A stretch of 64,000 nt of DNA from Maribacter litoralis. GTDB lineage: Bacteria; Bacteroidota; Bacteroidia; Flavobacteriales; Flavobacteriaceae. The DNA is taken from assembly GCF_003075045.1 (NCBI RefSeq), contig NZ_QCZD01000004.1, positions 234,119 to 298,118 of the forward strand, read 5' to 3'. Position numbers and translations under genes: made by a program. Numbering within the stretch: the first letter of the stretch is position 1; each line of letters begins with the position of its first letter. This document shows positions 47,059-56,306 of this stretch, piece after piece. A model generated the notes under the pieces. The model made no database searches. It was given only the letters and a program-made list of their open reading frames with translations, and was not told the origin of the DNA.

Positions 47059-48638
47059 GTAAAGTAATACGATTAGGCACACGCGATAGCGAGCTAGCGC
47101 TATGGCAGGCAAATACCGTAAAAGATCAACTACAAGCATTAGGCCATACTGTAAAATTAGTTCCGGTAAAATCTACCGGCGACTTAATTTTAGACAAGCC
47201 CCTTTATGAACTGGGCATAACCGGTGTTTTCACAAAAACCCTTGATGTTGCCATGATTAATGGCGATATCGATATTGCGGTACATTCCATGAAAGATGTA
47301 CCCACAGCATTACCAAAAGGTATCGTTAAAGCCGCTGTTTTAAAACGTGGCAACTATATGGATATCATGGCGTTTAAAGACAATGAGGAGTTCTTAGGGT
47401 CACGCGACGCCGTTATTGCTACCGGTAGTTTACGCAGACAGGCGCAATGGCTCAACAGATACCCAACACATACCGTAGTAGATTTAAGAGGGAATGTAAA
47501 TAGTCGTTTAGAAAAGTTGTACAACAACGAATGGAACGGTGCTATTTTTGCCGCTGCCGGTTTGGAACGTATTGGTTTGGAACCTGAAAACACGATCGGA
47601 CTTACATGGATGTTACCCGCACCTGCGCAAGGGGCGATCATGGTTGTTGCTATGGAAGACAATGAAGAAGTTCGAGAAGCCTGCGCACAATTAAACCATG
47701 AAGAAACGGATACTTGTGTTACGCTTGAAAGAGAATTTCTTAGGGAATTGGAAGGTGGCTGTAGTGCACCTATTGGAGCACTAGCCTATATCAACAAAGA
47801 AAATATTGTAACGCTAAAAGGCGTATTGTTAAATGTTGATGGAAGTAAAAAACTGGAAACAGAGCTAACTGCACCACTGGGCAAACATCAAAATTTAGGT
47901 ATTGACTGTGCCAAGACGATTTTAGCACGTGGTGGAAGACGTTTAATGACGGAATTGGCAAGTGCCGGTACCGAAATAAATATTTTTTCTACAAAAAAGC
48001 TTACACCACAACAGCAACTTAGCCTTAATTTATCCGTAAATGCCGATTCAGATGATTTCATAAAAATCAATTTTAATCGTATTTCACCTATTGTTCTTAA
48101 AAAGGAGCACAAGAATGTAGTCTTTACTAGCAAAAATGCAGTTGAAGCAGTATTGGCAAGTAGAGATGTGTCAGAATTGGATTTTGAGAATATCTATTGT
48201 GTTGGCAGAAAAACCAGACGGTTTATAAAGAATAAGTTTGGTAAAATAACGCATTATGAGAACAATGCTAAAGATTTGGCCAATCACCTAGTAGAATTCA
48301 TAGACGGTACAGAGGTGACTTATTTTCATGGAAATCTAAGTTTAGAAGAATTGCCCACTATTTTAGAGGAAAACAATATTACGGTCAATGCTGTTGAAGC
48401 ATATAGAACAAAATTATCTGGAAAGTCCATACCAGAATCTGTAAAAGGCATCATGTTCTTTAGTCCATCAAATGTTGAAAGTTATTTAAAAGAAAACTCA
48501 GCAGATAAGGTGGCGTATTGTATTGGAGAAACCACTGCAAAAGCAGCTAGAGAACATTTCACAGCAGTAAAAGTAGCCAAAATACCAACCGTAGAAAGTG
48601 TAATTGAATTGGTGAATGCGGATTATGAAGATCAATAA
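47055..48638 (+). CDS. hemCD: Hydroxymethylbilane synthase / uroporphyrinogen-III synthase fusion (HemC-HemD)
   Basis: 527 residues. The first ~305 are HemC, with RLGTRDSELALWQAN, VHSMKDVPT, GSLRRQAQW and the dipyrromethane-cofactor Cys236 in ELEGGCSAPIGA. The C-terminal ~210 residues match HemD (NVVFTSKNAVEAVL, FSPSNVESYL, IGETTAKAAREHF). Fusion of consecutive enzymes lets hydroxymethylbilane be closed to uroporphyrinogen III without free diffusion. HemC-HemD fusions are known in Bacteroidota and some other groups. The start overlaps hemA by 4 bp. Confidence 0.93.
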   Translation: MSKVIRLGTRDSELALWQANTVKDQLQALGHTVKLVPVKSTGDLILDKPLYELGITGVFTKTLDVAMINGDIDIAVHSMKDVPTALPKGIVKAAVLKRGNYMDIMAFKDNEEFLGSRDAVIATGSLRRQAQWLNRYPTHTVVDLRGNVNSRLEKLYNNEWNGAIFAAAGLERIGLEPENTIGLTWMLPAPAQGAIMVVAMEDNEEVREACAQLNHEETDTCVTLEREFLRELEGGCSAPIGALAYINKENIVTLKGVLLNVDGSKKLETELTAPLGKHQNLGIDCAKTILARGGRRLMTELASAGTEINIFSTKKLTPQQQLSLNLSVNADSDDFIKINFNRISPIVLKKEHKNVVFTSKNAVEAVLASRDVSELDFENIYCVGRKTRRFIKNKFGKITHYENNAKDLANHLVEFIDGTEVTYFHGNLSLEELPTILEENNITVNAVEAYRTKLSGKSIPESVKGIMFFSPSNVESYLKENSADKVAYCIGETTAKAAREHFTAVKVAKIPTVESVIELVNADYEDQ

Positions 48639-48655
48639 ATTGCCTTTAGCTGTTG

Positions 48656-49060
48656 GCTGCTAGCCTTTGGCTTTTTTAATAAATTATGAGGGACTTTAAA
48701 AAGCTTGAAATATGGAAAAATGGAATCACCATAGTTAAGCATGTTTATAGTTTAGTTCAAAAGTTGCCAAGCGAAGAAAAATTCGGACTTAAAAGTCAAC
48801 TTTCTAGAGCCGCAATATCAGTACCTTCAAATATTGCAGAAGGATGCAGCCGAAATAGTGAAGTTGAATTTAAACGATTTTTAGAGATTGCACTAGGCTC
48901 TCTTTTTGAAGTTGAAACTCAATTAATAATATCAGAAGAATTGAAATTTTTAGATAGTGACGAGTTGAAGACAATTTTAGAATTGATTTCAATAGAATCT
49001 AAAATGATTAATAGTCTAATTAGTAAAATAAAAAATAGCTAAAAGCCAAGGGCTAGTAGC
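48656..49060. repeat. Inverted repeats framing the four-helix-bundle gene
   Basis: Left arm 48656-48675 (GCTGCTAGCCTTTGGCTTTT) and right arm 49041-49060 (AAAAGCCAAGGGCTAGTAGC) are inverted with 18 of 20 matches. Further outward, CTTTAGCT-like blocks occur again on both sides (48644 on, and 49061-49070). The right arm includes the stop codon of the gene inside. The whole package (about 430 bp) splits hemCD from hemE and looks like a small mobile unit. Confidence 0.6.
48686..49042 (+). CDS. Four-helix-bundle protein (23S rRNA-intervening-sequence/S23-like)
   Basis: 118 residues with the S23/four-helix-bundle family pattern: [65 protein letters not shown], ending in a long basic helix. Such proteins are found in intervening sequences of 23S rRNA and as the accessory protein Avd of diversity-generating retroelements; stand-alone copies of unknown role are very common in Bacteroidota. 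No reverse transcriptase or variable repeat is nearby. It is inserted in the hem operon and flanked by inverted repeats. Confidence 0.88.
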   Translation: MRDFKKLEIWKNGITIVKHVYSLVQKLPSEEKFGLKSQLSRAAISVPSNIAEGCSRNSEVEFKRFLEIALGSLFEVETQLIISEELKFLDSDELKTILELISIESKMINSLISKIKNS

Positions 49061-49079
49061 TAAAAGCTATTACAAGAAT

Positions 49080-50111
49080 ATGAGCTTAAAAAACGACCTA
49101 TTTCTAAAAGCATTAAAAGGTGAAACGGTAGAAAGACCTCCAGTATGGATGATGCGCCAAGCAGGTAGATATTTACCTGAATTCATGGCAATCAAAGAAA
49201 AATATGACTTCTTCACTAGATGTCAGACTCCAGAATTAGCATCAGAAATAACGGTGCAACCCATCCGAAGATACGGTATGGATGCCGCCATATTATTCAG
49301 CGATATACTAGTGATTCCGCAGGCAATGAATATTCATGTGGAAATGAAGCCGAATTTTGGTCCGTATCTACCTAATCCAATAAGAAATCAGAAAGATTTG
49401 GATAGCGTAATTGTACCAGATGTTCATGAGACATTAGGTTACGTTATGGACGCTATTAAAGCGACCAAAGAGAAACTGAACGACGAAGTCCCTTTAATAG
49501 GTTTTGCAGGTTCTCCATGGACCATTTTATGCTATTGTGTACAAGGTCAAGGAAGCAAAACATTTGATAAGGCTAAAGAATTATGCTTTACACAACCGGT
49601 CGTAGCTCATGAATTACTTCAGAAAATTACAGATACTACCATCGCGTACTTAAAAGCAAAAGTTGCTGCAGGTGTAAATGCCGTACAAGTGTTCGATTCT
49701 TGGGGAGGCATGTTATCACCAACGGATTATCAAGAATTCTCTTGGAAATATATTCAGCAAATTATTGATGCATTAAAGGACGAAGCTCCGGTAATTGTTT
49801 TTGGAAAAGGATGCTGGTTCGCCTTGGGCGATATGGCAAAATCAGGTGCATCTGCATTAGGTGTCGATTGGACTTGCTCTGCTAGAAATGCACGTTACTT
49901 AAGTGGTGGTAAAATTACCCTACAAGGTAACTTTGACCCTGCACGTTTGCTTTCACCACCAGCAGAGATTAAGAAAATGGTACACCAAATGATCAATGAA
50001 TTTGGCAAGGACAGCTACGTTGTAAACCTAGGTCACGGTATTTTACCAAATGTGCCGGTTGAAAATGCAAAAGCGTTTATTGATGCGGTGAAAGAATACA
50101 AGCCAGCTTAA
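49080..50111 (+). CDS. hemE: Uroporphyrinogen decarboxylase
   Basis: 343 residues, full length. Family signatures: [10 protein letters not shown] (Arg27-type), [13 protein letters not shown] (Asp for substrate binding), [20 protein letters not shown] and [18 protein letters not shown]. It decarboxylates uroporphyrinogen III to coproporphyrinogen III. It resumes the hem operon after the four-helix-bundle insertion, with the start 19 bp beyond the right arm. Confidence 0.96.
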   Translation: MSLKNDLFLKALKGETVERPPVWMMRQAGRYLPEFMAIKEKYDFFTRCQTPELASEITVQPIRRYGMDAAILFSDILVIPQAMNIHVEMKPNFGPYLPNPIRNQKDLDSVIVPDVHETLGYVMDAIKATKEKLNDEVPLIGFAGSPWTILCYCVQGQGSKTFDKAKELCFTQPVVAHELLQKITDTTIAYLKAKVAAGVNAVQVFDSWGGMLSPTDYQEFSWKYIQQIIDALKDEAPVIVFGKGCWFALGDMAKSGASALGVDWTCSARNARYLSGGKITLQGNFDPARLLSPPAEIKKMVHQMINEFGKDSYVVNLGHGILPNVPVENAKAFIDAVKEYKPA

Positions 50112-50165
50112 ATTCCGTCGATTATTTCAGCATTCTTGTAGAATTTCCGAAATTACAGTAGCTAT

Positions 50166-50708
50166 ATGAATTCATTTCAACTACCAGATTTCGAAATAAA
50201 TCCCATTTCAGAACGAGATGGGTGGCGGTTGTGCGACTTTGTCTGTGCAAATGCCGATCATATTAAAAGATATTTTCCAAAAACAGTAGCGGCAAATCTG
50301 AACCCAACTTTATCCAACATTTTTGTGTTGGAAAAAATAGCGGAATTCCTAGCAGGAAAAGAGTATTTGTTTACCCTAAAAGAACCGGAAAACAGAAAAA
50401 TTATAGGGCTCATTTTTCTCAAGGAATTAAAAAAGGAAACTCAAGAAGCAGAAATAGCCTATTGCATTGCATACACCCATAAAAACAAAGGTTTTGCAAC
50501 ACTAGCCGTTAAAATGATTTCTGAATGGGGATTTAAACAGCAAGACATCAACCAACTTAGAATCATAGTACACAAATCTAACCCTAGCAGTATTAAGGTA
50601 GCAGAAAATTGTGGTTATATTTGGAAAGAAACACTTTTAAAAGAACATACCCCGCCTAACGAAGACCCGTTAGATATGGAACTTTACATCTTAGAAAATG
50701 AAAGATAA
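50166..50708 (+). CDS. GNAT family N-acetyltransferase (RimJ/RimL-like)
   Basis: 180 residues in the GNAT fold; the acetyl-CoA site is seen in IAYCIAYTHKNKGFATLAVKM and the C-terminal half with LRIIVHKSNPSSIKVAENCGY matches the RimJ/RimL-type subfamily. It lies between hemE and hemF and its last 11 bases overlap the hemF start, so it is part of the transcript. It may modify a protein N-terminus or small molecule; the target is unknown. Confidence 0.85.
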   Translation: MNSFQLPDFEINPISERDGWRLCDFVCANADHIKRYFPKTVAANLNPTLSNIFVLEKIAEFLAGKEYLFTLKEPENRKIIGLIFLKELKKETQEAEIAYCIAYTHKNKGFATLAVKMISEWGFKQQDINQLRIIVHKSNPSSIKVAENCGYIWKETLLKEHTPPNEDPLDMELYILENER

Positions 50709-51600
50709 ATTTTACGCTTACATACAACAACTTCAAGATACGATTACCTCTAAATTGGAAGAGGTAGACGGCAAAGCTACTTTTCAAGAAGATATTTGGA
50801 AACGCCCTGAAGGCGGCGGAGGTAGAACCCGAGTTATTGAAAACGGAGCAGTTTTTGAAAAAGGGGGCGTAAATATATCGGGCGTTCATGGGGAACTTCC
50901 CGAAAGTATGAAAGCTTATTTCAAGGTAAAGGAAGGGAACTTTTTTGCATGCGGACTCAGTTTGGTCTTACATCCAAAAAATCCTATGGTGCCCACCGTT
51001 CATGCCAATTGGCGTTATTTTGAATTGTACGGTAAAGATGGCGAAATTGTAGATCAGTGGTTTGGCGGCGGTCAAGATTTAACGCCGTACTACCTGTTTG
51101 ACGAAGATGCCGTTCACTTTCACCAAGTATGTAAAACCGCTTGCGATAAACATCAACCCACATTTTATGACACCTACAAAAAAAGGTGTGATGAATACTT
51201 TTGGAACACCCACAGAAACGAGGCCAGAGGTGTTGGCGGACTCTTTTTTGATTATTGCAAAGCAACACCGGAAATGGACATGCCAGATTGGTACAACTTT
51301 GTTACCGAAGTAGGAAATAGCTTTCTGAACAGTTATGTACCGATTGTTACAAAAAGAAAAGACCTTGATTATACCAATGAACAAAGGGATTGGCAAGAGA
51401 TAAGAAGAGGTAGGTATGTAGAATTTAATCTCGTTCACGACAAAGGCACTTTGTTCGGCTTAAAGACCAACGGGCGCATTGAAAGTATATTAATGAGCTT
51501 ACCACCTCATGTGCAATGGCGTTATGATCACCAACCCGAAGAAGGCAGTGAAGAAGAGCGCTTATTGAATATTTTAAAAGCACCAAAAGAATGGGTATAA
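50698..51600 (+). CDS. hemF: Oxygen-dependent coproporphyrinogen III oxidase
   Basis: 300 residues, full length. Signatures: HANWRYFELYG with a catalytic-area His (about 102), GGGQDLTPYYLF, EARGVGGLFFDY and GRYVEFNLVHDKGT. It uses O2 to convert coproporphyrinogen III to protoporphyrinogen IX, consistent with an aerobic organism. It overlaps the GNAT gene by 11 bp and the DUF4421 gene by 10 bp. Confidence 0.96.
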   Translation: MKDKFYAYIQQLQDTITSKLEEVDGKATFQEDIWKRPEGGGGRTRVIENGAVFEKGGVNISGVHGELPESMKAYFKVKEGNFFACGLSLVLHPKNPMVPTVHANWRYFELYGKDGEIVDQWFGGGQDLTPYYLFDEDAVHFHQVCKTACDKHQPTFYDTYKKRCDEYFWNTHRNEARGVGGLFFDYCKATPEMDMPDWYNFVTEVGNSFLNSYVPIVTKRKDLDYTNEQRDWQEIRRGRYVEFNLVHDKGTLFGLKTNGRIESILMSLPPHVQWRYDHQPEEGSEEERLLNILKAPKEWV

Positions 51601-52535
51601 GAGTACTGCTTGTTTTGGGTATGTTTTGCTCAATTAGCCTTTGTACTGCTCAAAATTCACAATATAAAGAAGACTTTCCTGATAAAATTACGTTGAGACT
51701 GGCATTACAGACTACCTCAAATAATTTTACCCTTAGAGATAAGATTACACGTAATAAAACAGAGTTCATACCCAACGATAAAAGCTACCTGGGGCTTTCT
51801 ATTCTATTTCGGTTTTTAGAGATTGATTTGGGGTATGCACCCAATTTCTTGTCCGAAAACAAGGATAATGGCGATTCTAAACTAATTACGTTCAATATTA
51901 GAACGTTTTTTAGGCAGTTCATGCAGACTGTAGATTATTACAAACAAAAAGGATTCTTTGTTCGTACCCAAGACATTACTTTGCCCGTAGATGACTTGAA
52001 AACCCTAAAAATAGGTGGCAGCTCTAGTTACATCTTCAATCCCGATTTTTCGTTTCGCGCTATCGGTTTCCAAAATGAATGGCAGACCCAGAGCGTGGGC
52101 AGTTTTATACCCAGTATCTCGTATTACTACACCAAGTTTAAATTAGAAGACCCGCTAATTGAAAATCAACTGGAAAAATCGTTTAAGGTGGCTCTAGGAC
52201 CTGGTTACTATTATAATTGGGTTTTTGACGAGAACTACTTACTTTCTGCAGGAGCAACTGGTGGTTTAGGATTTAATTATTCAAGCACCGACGGAAAAAA
52301 CTCATTTAATGGATTGGCACAACTAGTTTTTAGAATGACCGGTGGCTATAACTCCGAATCATTTTTTGGAGGTGTAAATATCAACACCCAATTACTGAGT
52401 CATACTTCCGATGAGAATTTTATTTTGGATGACTCCATCAGTTTTTTGGAATTTTACGTAGGATACCGATTTGACGCTCCTAAAAAATGGATCGCCAAAG
52501 CAGATGAGATAAGTCGTAAATTAGGGATTGAATAA
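51591..52535 (+). CDS. DUF4421 family outer-membrane beta-rich protein
   Basis: 314 residues with a signal peptide (VLLVLGMFCSISLCTAQ). The mature part is an Arg/Tyr-rich beta-barrel-like sequence of the DUF4421 family with alternating hydrophobic strands (LRLALQTTSNNFTLRDKI, GLNSYSPTFYQ-like strands). It overlaps hemF by 10 bp and precedes PhzF by 11 bp. Outer-membrane location is inferred. Why it is within the hem transcript is not known. Confidence 0.7.
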   Translation: MGIRVLLVLGMFCSISLCTAQNSQYKEDFPDKITLRLALQTTSNNFTLRDKITRNKTEFIPNDKSYLGLSILFRFLEIDLGYAPNFLSENKDNGDSKLITFNIRTFFRQFMQTVDYYKQKGFFVRTQDITLPVDDLKTLKIGGSSSYIFNPDFSFRAIGFQNEWQTQSVGSFIPSISYYYTKFKLEDPLIENQLEKSFKVALGPGYYYNWVFDENYLLSAGATGGLGFNYSSTDGKNSFNGLAQLVFRMTGGYNSESFFGGVNINTQLLSHTSDENFILDDSISFLEFYVGYRFDAPKKWIAKADEISRKLGIE

Positions 52536-52546
52536 ATCTTAATGCC

Positions 52547-53335
52547 ATGAAGCAAAAAATATATCAGATCGATGCCTTTACCAAAGAATTGTTTGGTGGC
52601 AATCCTGCTGCCGTTTGTATCCTAGAATCATGGTTAGATACCAATTTGATGCAAAAAATTGCAGCCGAAAATAATTTGGCTGAAACAGCATATGCCGTAC
52701 AGAAAGATGACCATTATGAACTGCGTTGGTTTACACCAGAAATTGAAGTAGACCTTTGTGGTCATGCAACGCTGGCAACTGCCTTTGTGCTTTATAATTA
52801 CTATGGTTTCAAAGAAAATACTCTACGGTTTATTTCGCCTAGAAGTGGTGAGCTCATTGTTGAAAAGAATGAAAAGGGAACATTGACCATGGACTTCCCT
52901 ACAGATGAACTTAAAAAAGTATCTGAACAGACACTAATCACAGAAGCTATAGGCAAAAAACCTTTAGAGACCTACAAAGGAAAAACAGATTATATGCTGG
53001 TCTATGAAACGCAAATAGAAATTGAGGCTATGACTCCTAATTTTCATTTGCTAAATGAATTGGATTGTAGAGGGGTTATCGTTACCGCGAAAGGTAATAC
53101 CGTTGATTTTGTATCACGCTTTTTTGCCCCACAATGCGGCATTCCGGAAGACCCTGTTACAGGTTCTGCACATACCACATTAACTCCTTATTGGTCGAAA
53201 AAATTGAATAAAAAGTCCCTATCAGCAAAACAACTGTCTGAACGTGGCGGTAATATTCAATGTGAGTACCTTGGTGATCGGGTAAAGATTTCAGGAAATG
53301 CCGTTTGCTATTTGATCGGGGAAATTGATATCTAA
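52547..53335 (+). CDS. PhzF family isomerase/epimerase
   Basis: 262 residues of the PhzF fold (two similar halves). It has QIDAFTKELFGGNPAAV, catalytic Glu46 (NNLAETAYAV), DLCGHATLATAFVL and the second-half EDPVTGSAHTTL. Outside phenazine pathways such proteins are epimerase/isomerase-like with unknown substrates. Convergent with the helicase, with 1 bp between the stops. Confidence 0.88.
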   Translation: MKQKIYQIDAFTKELFGGNPAAVCILESWLDTNLMQKIAAENNLAETAYAVQKDDHYELRWFTPEIEVDLCGHATLATAFVLYNYYGFKENTLRFISPRSGELIVEKNEKGTLTMDFPTDELKKVSEQTLITEAIGKKPLETYKGKTDYMLVYETQIEIEAMTPNFHLLNELDCRGVIVTAKGNTVDFVSRFFAPQCGIPEDPVTGSAHTTLTPYWSKKLNKKSLSAKQLSERGGNIQCEYLGDRVKISGNAVCYLIGEIDI

Positions 53336-53336
53336 A

Positions 53337-55979
53337 CTATTTCCAAGTAATGGACTTTTTTGCCACTGCCTCAAATTGATATTTGAGATGCGAAAACCTG
53401 GCTTTTAAAAGCACTTTTCGACCCTCAAGGGATCTTGTGAACTGAATTTTTGACCCATCTACATGAGTATTCCAGTATTTTTGAAAAAGTAAAGCTTCCT
53501 TTTTGTTTTTACCTATATCCGTTGGCACAACATAATAGCTTCTAATTTTTAGTTTACGCTTCCACCAATTACTATTGACCAATAGATACCTAGGGTTTTC
53601 TATAGGTGCAATGATTTCCTCCAAAAGAGATATAAATACATTACTATCATGCTGACTAGCATCCTTTAAATAAATGGAAAAAGTTCCTTTTATATGCTGT
53701 TCGGCATGTATTATGGCATTTTTTGATTCGAAATACGAAGTTTTATCATCTAACAAATAGGCTAACAGAGCCTTGCCAATTTTCTTTGTTTTCTTGTATT
53801 GATTGCCGAACAAAAAGTACAGTTTCAAGGCTTTAAATGTTTTTGGACCAAAACCAAGAATTAGGGCGGCACAAAATAAATAGATCACCTGTATAACCCC
53901 TTTGCCTATTACGGCGCCCATATTTTTAATCAAAAATTCAGGAACAAACATAGAAACTCCTAAGACGACCTCTAGCATTACATACTTCCCGGCATTTAAA
54001 GCATGTAGTTTCTTTGTTTTTGCAAAAGGTTGATCGCTAGCTGAAGGTATTTTCAGTTCTCTCACCAAAACATTTCCTTTTTCAATGGCATGATTCCATC
54101 TACTTTTAAATACAGATTTTTGCTGTGCCTGTTCAAGCATATCTGCGTTAATCGCTTCTAAATCGGTAGTTTCTGACCATTCCAAAGGCAATACCAATCG
54201 GTCTATTCCGTTAGAAATGTAAATTTCATCACGAAGAGAGACACCTGTAAAAGCTTCAAAACGTTGCTGCAGTTTTTCCATGTCCTTACCACCATCGGTA
54301 GCCGTTGGATCTAAACAAGCCAAGTGCCAAATGGTTCCTGTTTTATCAGGATTGTTGGCATCTACCCGAATGGCACGCCCTCGCATTTGATTGGAAGAAA
54401 CAAAAGAACCCACATAAGAAGCCAAAACTAAAGTGTTGATACAAGGAGCATCCCACCCCTCACCAAGAAATGCCTTGGTTCCGATCAGGGTTTTTATCAC
54501 TCCGTCTTCAAACAATTGTGTAATAGATTCCGCTATCTTGTTTTTAAGCGCATCGGGCACATGAATAAATAAATATCCCAGGGACCCCTCAACAGGATGT
54601 ACCTGTAATTTTTCAACACTCAGAAGCTGTTTAAATTTGAGTAAAGCGTTTTCATGCACTATAACCATTGAACCGGTTAACACACCTAACTTTTCATCAT
54701 TGGTCTGTTTAGCCAAAATGTATTTGAAAATGGGAACAACTCCAAGCTTGTTTACTATTTTAGTATCGCTTCCTTCAAAATCTAAAAACTCCTTTCGGAT
54801 AAAATCAGCCAAAATTACCGTTCTACTGTCAGCACCAAGATTTGCATCCGTGCTTTTTACAATTTGATAAATACTCTCCAGTTTGCTAGGGCTATTTGAC
54901 AGATTTCGGTACAAGACCTCATCACCAACGAAATTGACCCGTTTGTGCTCTAGTACTCCTATTCGTTTCAACTCCTTTTCCAAAGGCATTAAAATATCCT
55001 CAAATGCCATAAAAGTTTCGCGTTGATCCACTAACAGATTTTGCAATAATGCTTCAGACCATTCATACGTAAAACTAGGGAAGCTTACGTCGTTGGTAGA
55101 AAAGCCAAGTATCTTTAAATTCTGTTCATTTACGGCATAGCCACAAGAATTCAGGTAAATAATAATTGAAGAGAAAAATGTAGGGTGTTGATAGATATAA
55201 TCTAACGATTCATTAGGGTTCACGTAGAAATCTTGCGTAATCAATTTTTCTTGCAAGCCCTTATTGGCAATAAGATTTTTGGTGAAATTTAATATCTGCT
55301 CCCTGTAGTTAACGATATACTTGATCTGGGCTTCTTCTGGTTTTGAGAAGTAGACAAAGTCTTGATGCGGACAAAGATCTCCATTCTTTATAAGGTCCGG
55401 TACCGCTATTTCATCATCTATAGGTCCGCATAAACTAAAATAACGGTTGATTTCAGTAGTAGAACTGTCGTATGGCGGTGTAGCGGTCAGCGAAACAACA
55501 GTAAGACCTTCAATCTCCTTTAAATGGTACAAACAATGCCACCATTCATTTTTAAGGTGATGCGCCTCATCTAAAACCAAGGTCTGTATACCATGCGATT
55601 GTATAAACTCGACCAACCTTTCTTTCCCCTTATCATCGAAAGATTTCGTTAAAGCGTATAACGACTGATATGTTGAGAAAGTAATGACATCGGGATTTTT
55701 AATCTCAAGGGATAAAAACTCAAAATCATGCTTTGCGGTAAAATATTCCAATAACCTAGATCGCCATTGATTTCGTATGGTCAATGTTGGTGCCAATACC
55801 AAGGTGGGCTTACCTATTCGGGTTAAAATTTCTAAGCCTAATATTGTTTTTCCAGAACCAGGCGGTGCAATAACGTGTAAGTGCCCATCTTTAATATGCT
55901 CTTGAAAACCATCTAAAAACTTCTGTTGATAGGTTCTCCAGGTATATTTGAACTTTAAGAGGTCACTTAGTTTTTGCAT
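53337..55979 (-). CDS. SF2 DEAD/DEAH-box helicase with hydrophobic C-terminal segment
   Basis: 880 residues. N-terminal Type III-restriction-like core: YQQKFLDG, Walker A APPGSGKT (G43-K44-T45), DEAH box 137-140 (VLDEAHHLKNEWW), SLTATPPYDSST, and helicase C motif VI with SNQMRGRAIR. About residues 663-705 there are two strongly hydrophobic stretches (MLEVVLGVSMFVPEFLI and VIQVIYLFCAALILGFG) that look like membrane helices, unusual for a helicase. The last ~170 residues are basic and unrecognised. It lies opposite the hem operon, between PhzF and a small basic gene, and may be a defence or DNA-processing protein. Confidence 0.85.
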   Translation of the reverse strand: MQKLSDLLKFKYTWRTYQQKFLDGFQEHIKDGHLHVIAPPGSGKTILGLEILTRIGKPTLVLAPTLTIRNQWRSRLLEYFTAKHDFEFLSLEIKNPDVITFSTYQSLYALTKSFDDKGKERLVEFIQSHGIQTLVLDEAHHLKNEWWHCLYHLKEIEGLTVVSLTATPPYDSSTTEINRYFSLCGPIDDEIAVPDLIKNGDLCPHQDFVYFSKPEEAQIKYIVNYREQILNFTKNLIANKGLQEKLITQDFYVNPNESLDYIYQHPTFFSSIIIYLNSCGYAVNEQNLKILGFSTNDVSFPSFTYEWSEALLQNLLVDQRETFMAFEDILMPLEKELKRIGVLEHKRVNFVGDEVLYRNLSNSPSKLESIYQIVKSTDANLGADSRTVILADFIRKEFLDFEGSDTKIVNKLGVVPIFKYILAKQTNDEKLGVLTGSMVIVHENALLKFKQLLSVEKLQVHPVEGSLGYLFIHVPDALKNKIAESITQLFEDGVIKTLIGTKAFLGEGWDAPCINTLVLASYVGSFVSSNQMRGRAIRVDANNPDKTGTIWHLACLDPTATDGGKDMEKLQQRFEAFTGVSLRDEIYISNGIDRLVLPLEWSETTDLEAINADMLEQAQQKSVFKSRWNHAIEKGNVLVRELKIPSASDQPFAKTKKLHALNAGKYVMLEVVLGVSMFVPEFLIKNMGAVIGKGVIQVIYLFCAALILGFGPKTFKALKLYFLFGNQYKKTKKIGKALLAYLLDDKTSYFESKNAIIHAEQHIKGTFSIYLKDASQHDSNVFISLLEEIIAPIENPRYLLVNSNWWKRKLKIRSYYVVPTDIGKNKKEALLFQKYWNTHVDGSKIQFTRSLEGRKVLLKARFSHLKYQFEAVAKKSITWK

Positions 55980-56048
55980 CCAAAATCATTTAGCGGCTAA
56001 GCCCATAAAAATAAGTAATAACGGCTGTAGCTATTCTTCAAATTCCCC

Positions 56049-56056
56049 TATTTTTG
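56049..56056 (+). promoter_or_regulatory. Putative -7 promoter box (TATTTTTG) before the small basic protein gene and hemB
   Basis: TATTTTTG matches TANNTTTG, 81 bp upstream of the ATG at 56138. No matching -33 TTG. It could start transcription of the small basic gene plus hemB. Low support. Confidence 0.3.
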
Positions 56057-56137
56057 TAAAACTTCAAAAGATGTACGTTTTATTGCATTACAATTAAGAG
56101 ATTAAAGCAATAAAAGTTCGAATTTAAATATTCAGGT

Positions 56138-56290
56138 ATGGCAAAAAAAGGCAAGGCTAAAAACACATTGAACAAAGCAAAGCATGCCAAGCTTATGGAT
56201 AGAAAGAAGAACAAATTGAAAAAAGAAGCTGCCCTTAGAAAAGAACGTCTCAAAAGCATCATCAAAAAAAGTCAAGAATCTAAGAACTAA
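56138..56290 (+). CDS. Small highly basic protein, 50 aa
   Basis: ATG at 56138 to TAA at 56288-56290. MAKKGKAKNTLNKAKHAKLM is followed by a second Lys/Arg-rich helix (RKERLKSIIKKSQESK). About 40% Lys/Arg, as in nucleic-acid- or ribosome-associated small proteins. It starts downstream of a promoter-like box and ends 16 bp before hemB on the same strand, so it is probably part of that transcript. No family is named. Confidence 0.55.
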   Translation: MAKKGKAKNTLNKAKHAKLMDRKKNKLKKEAALRKERLKSIIKKSQESKN

Positions 56291-56306
56291 AAATAAATAT
56301 AGCATT

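Noticed and set aside
48686..49042. Diversity-generating retroelement (Avd-like protein)
   Set aside because: No reverse transcriptase, template repeat or variable gene is nearby, so a DGR is not supported.
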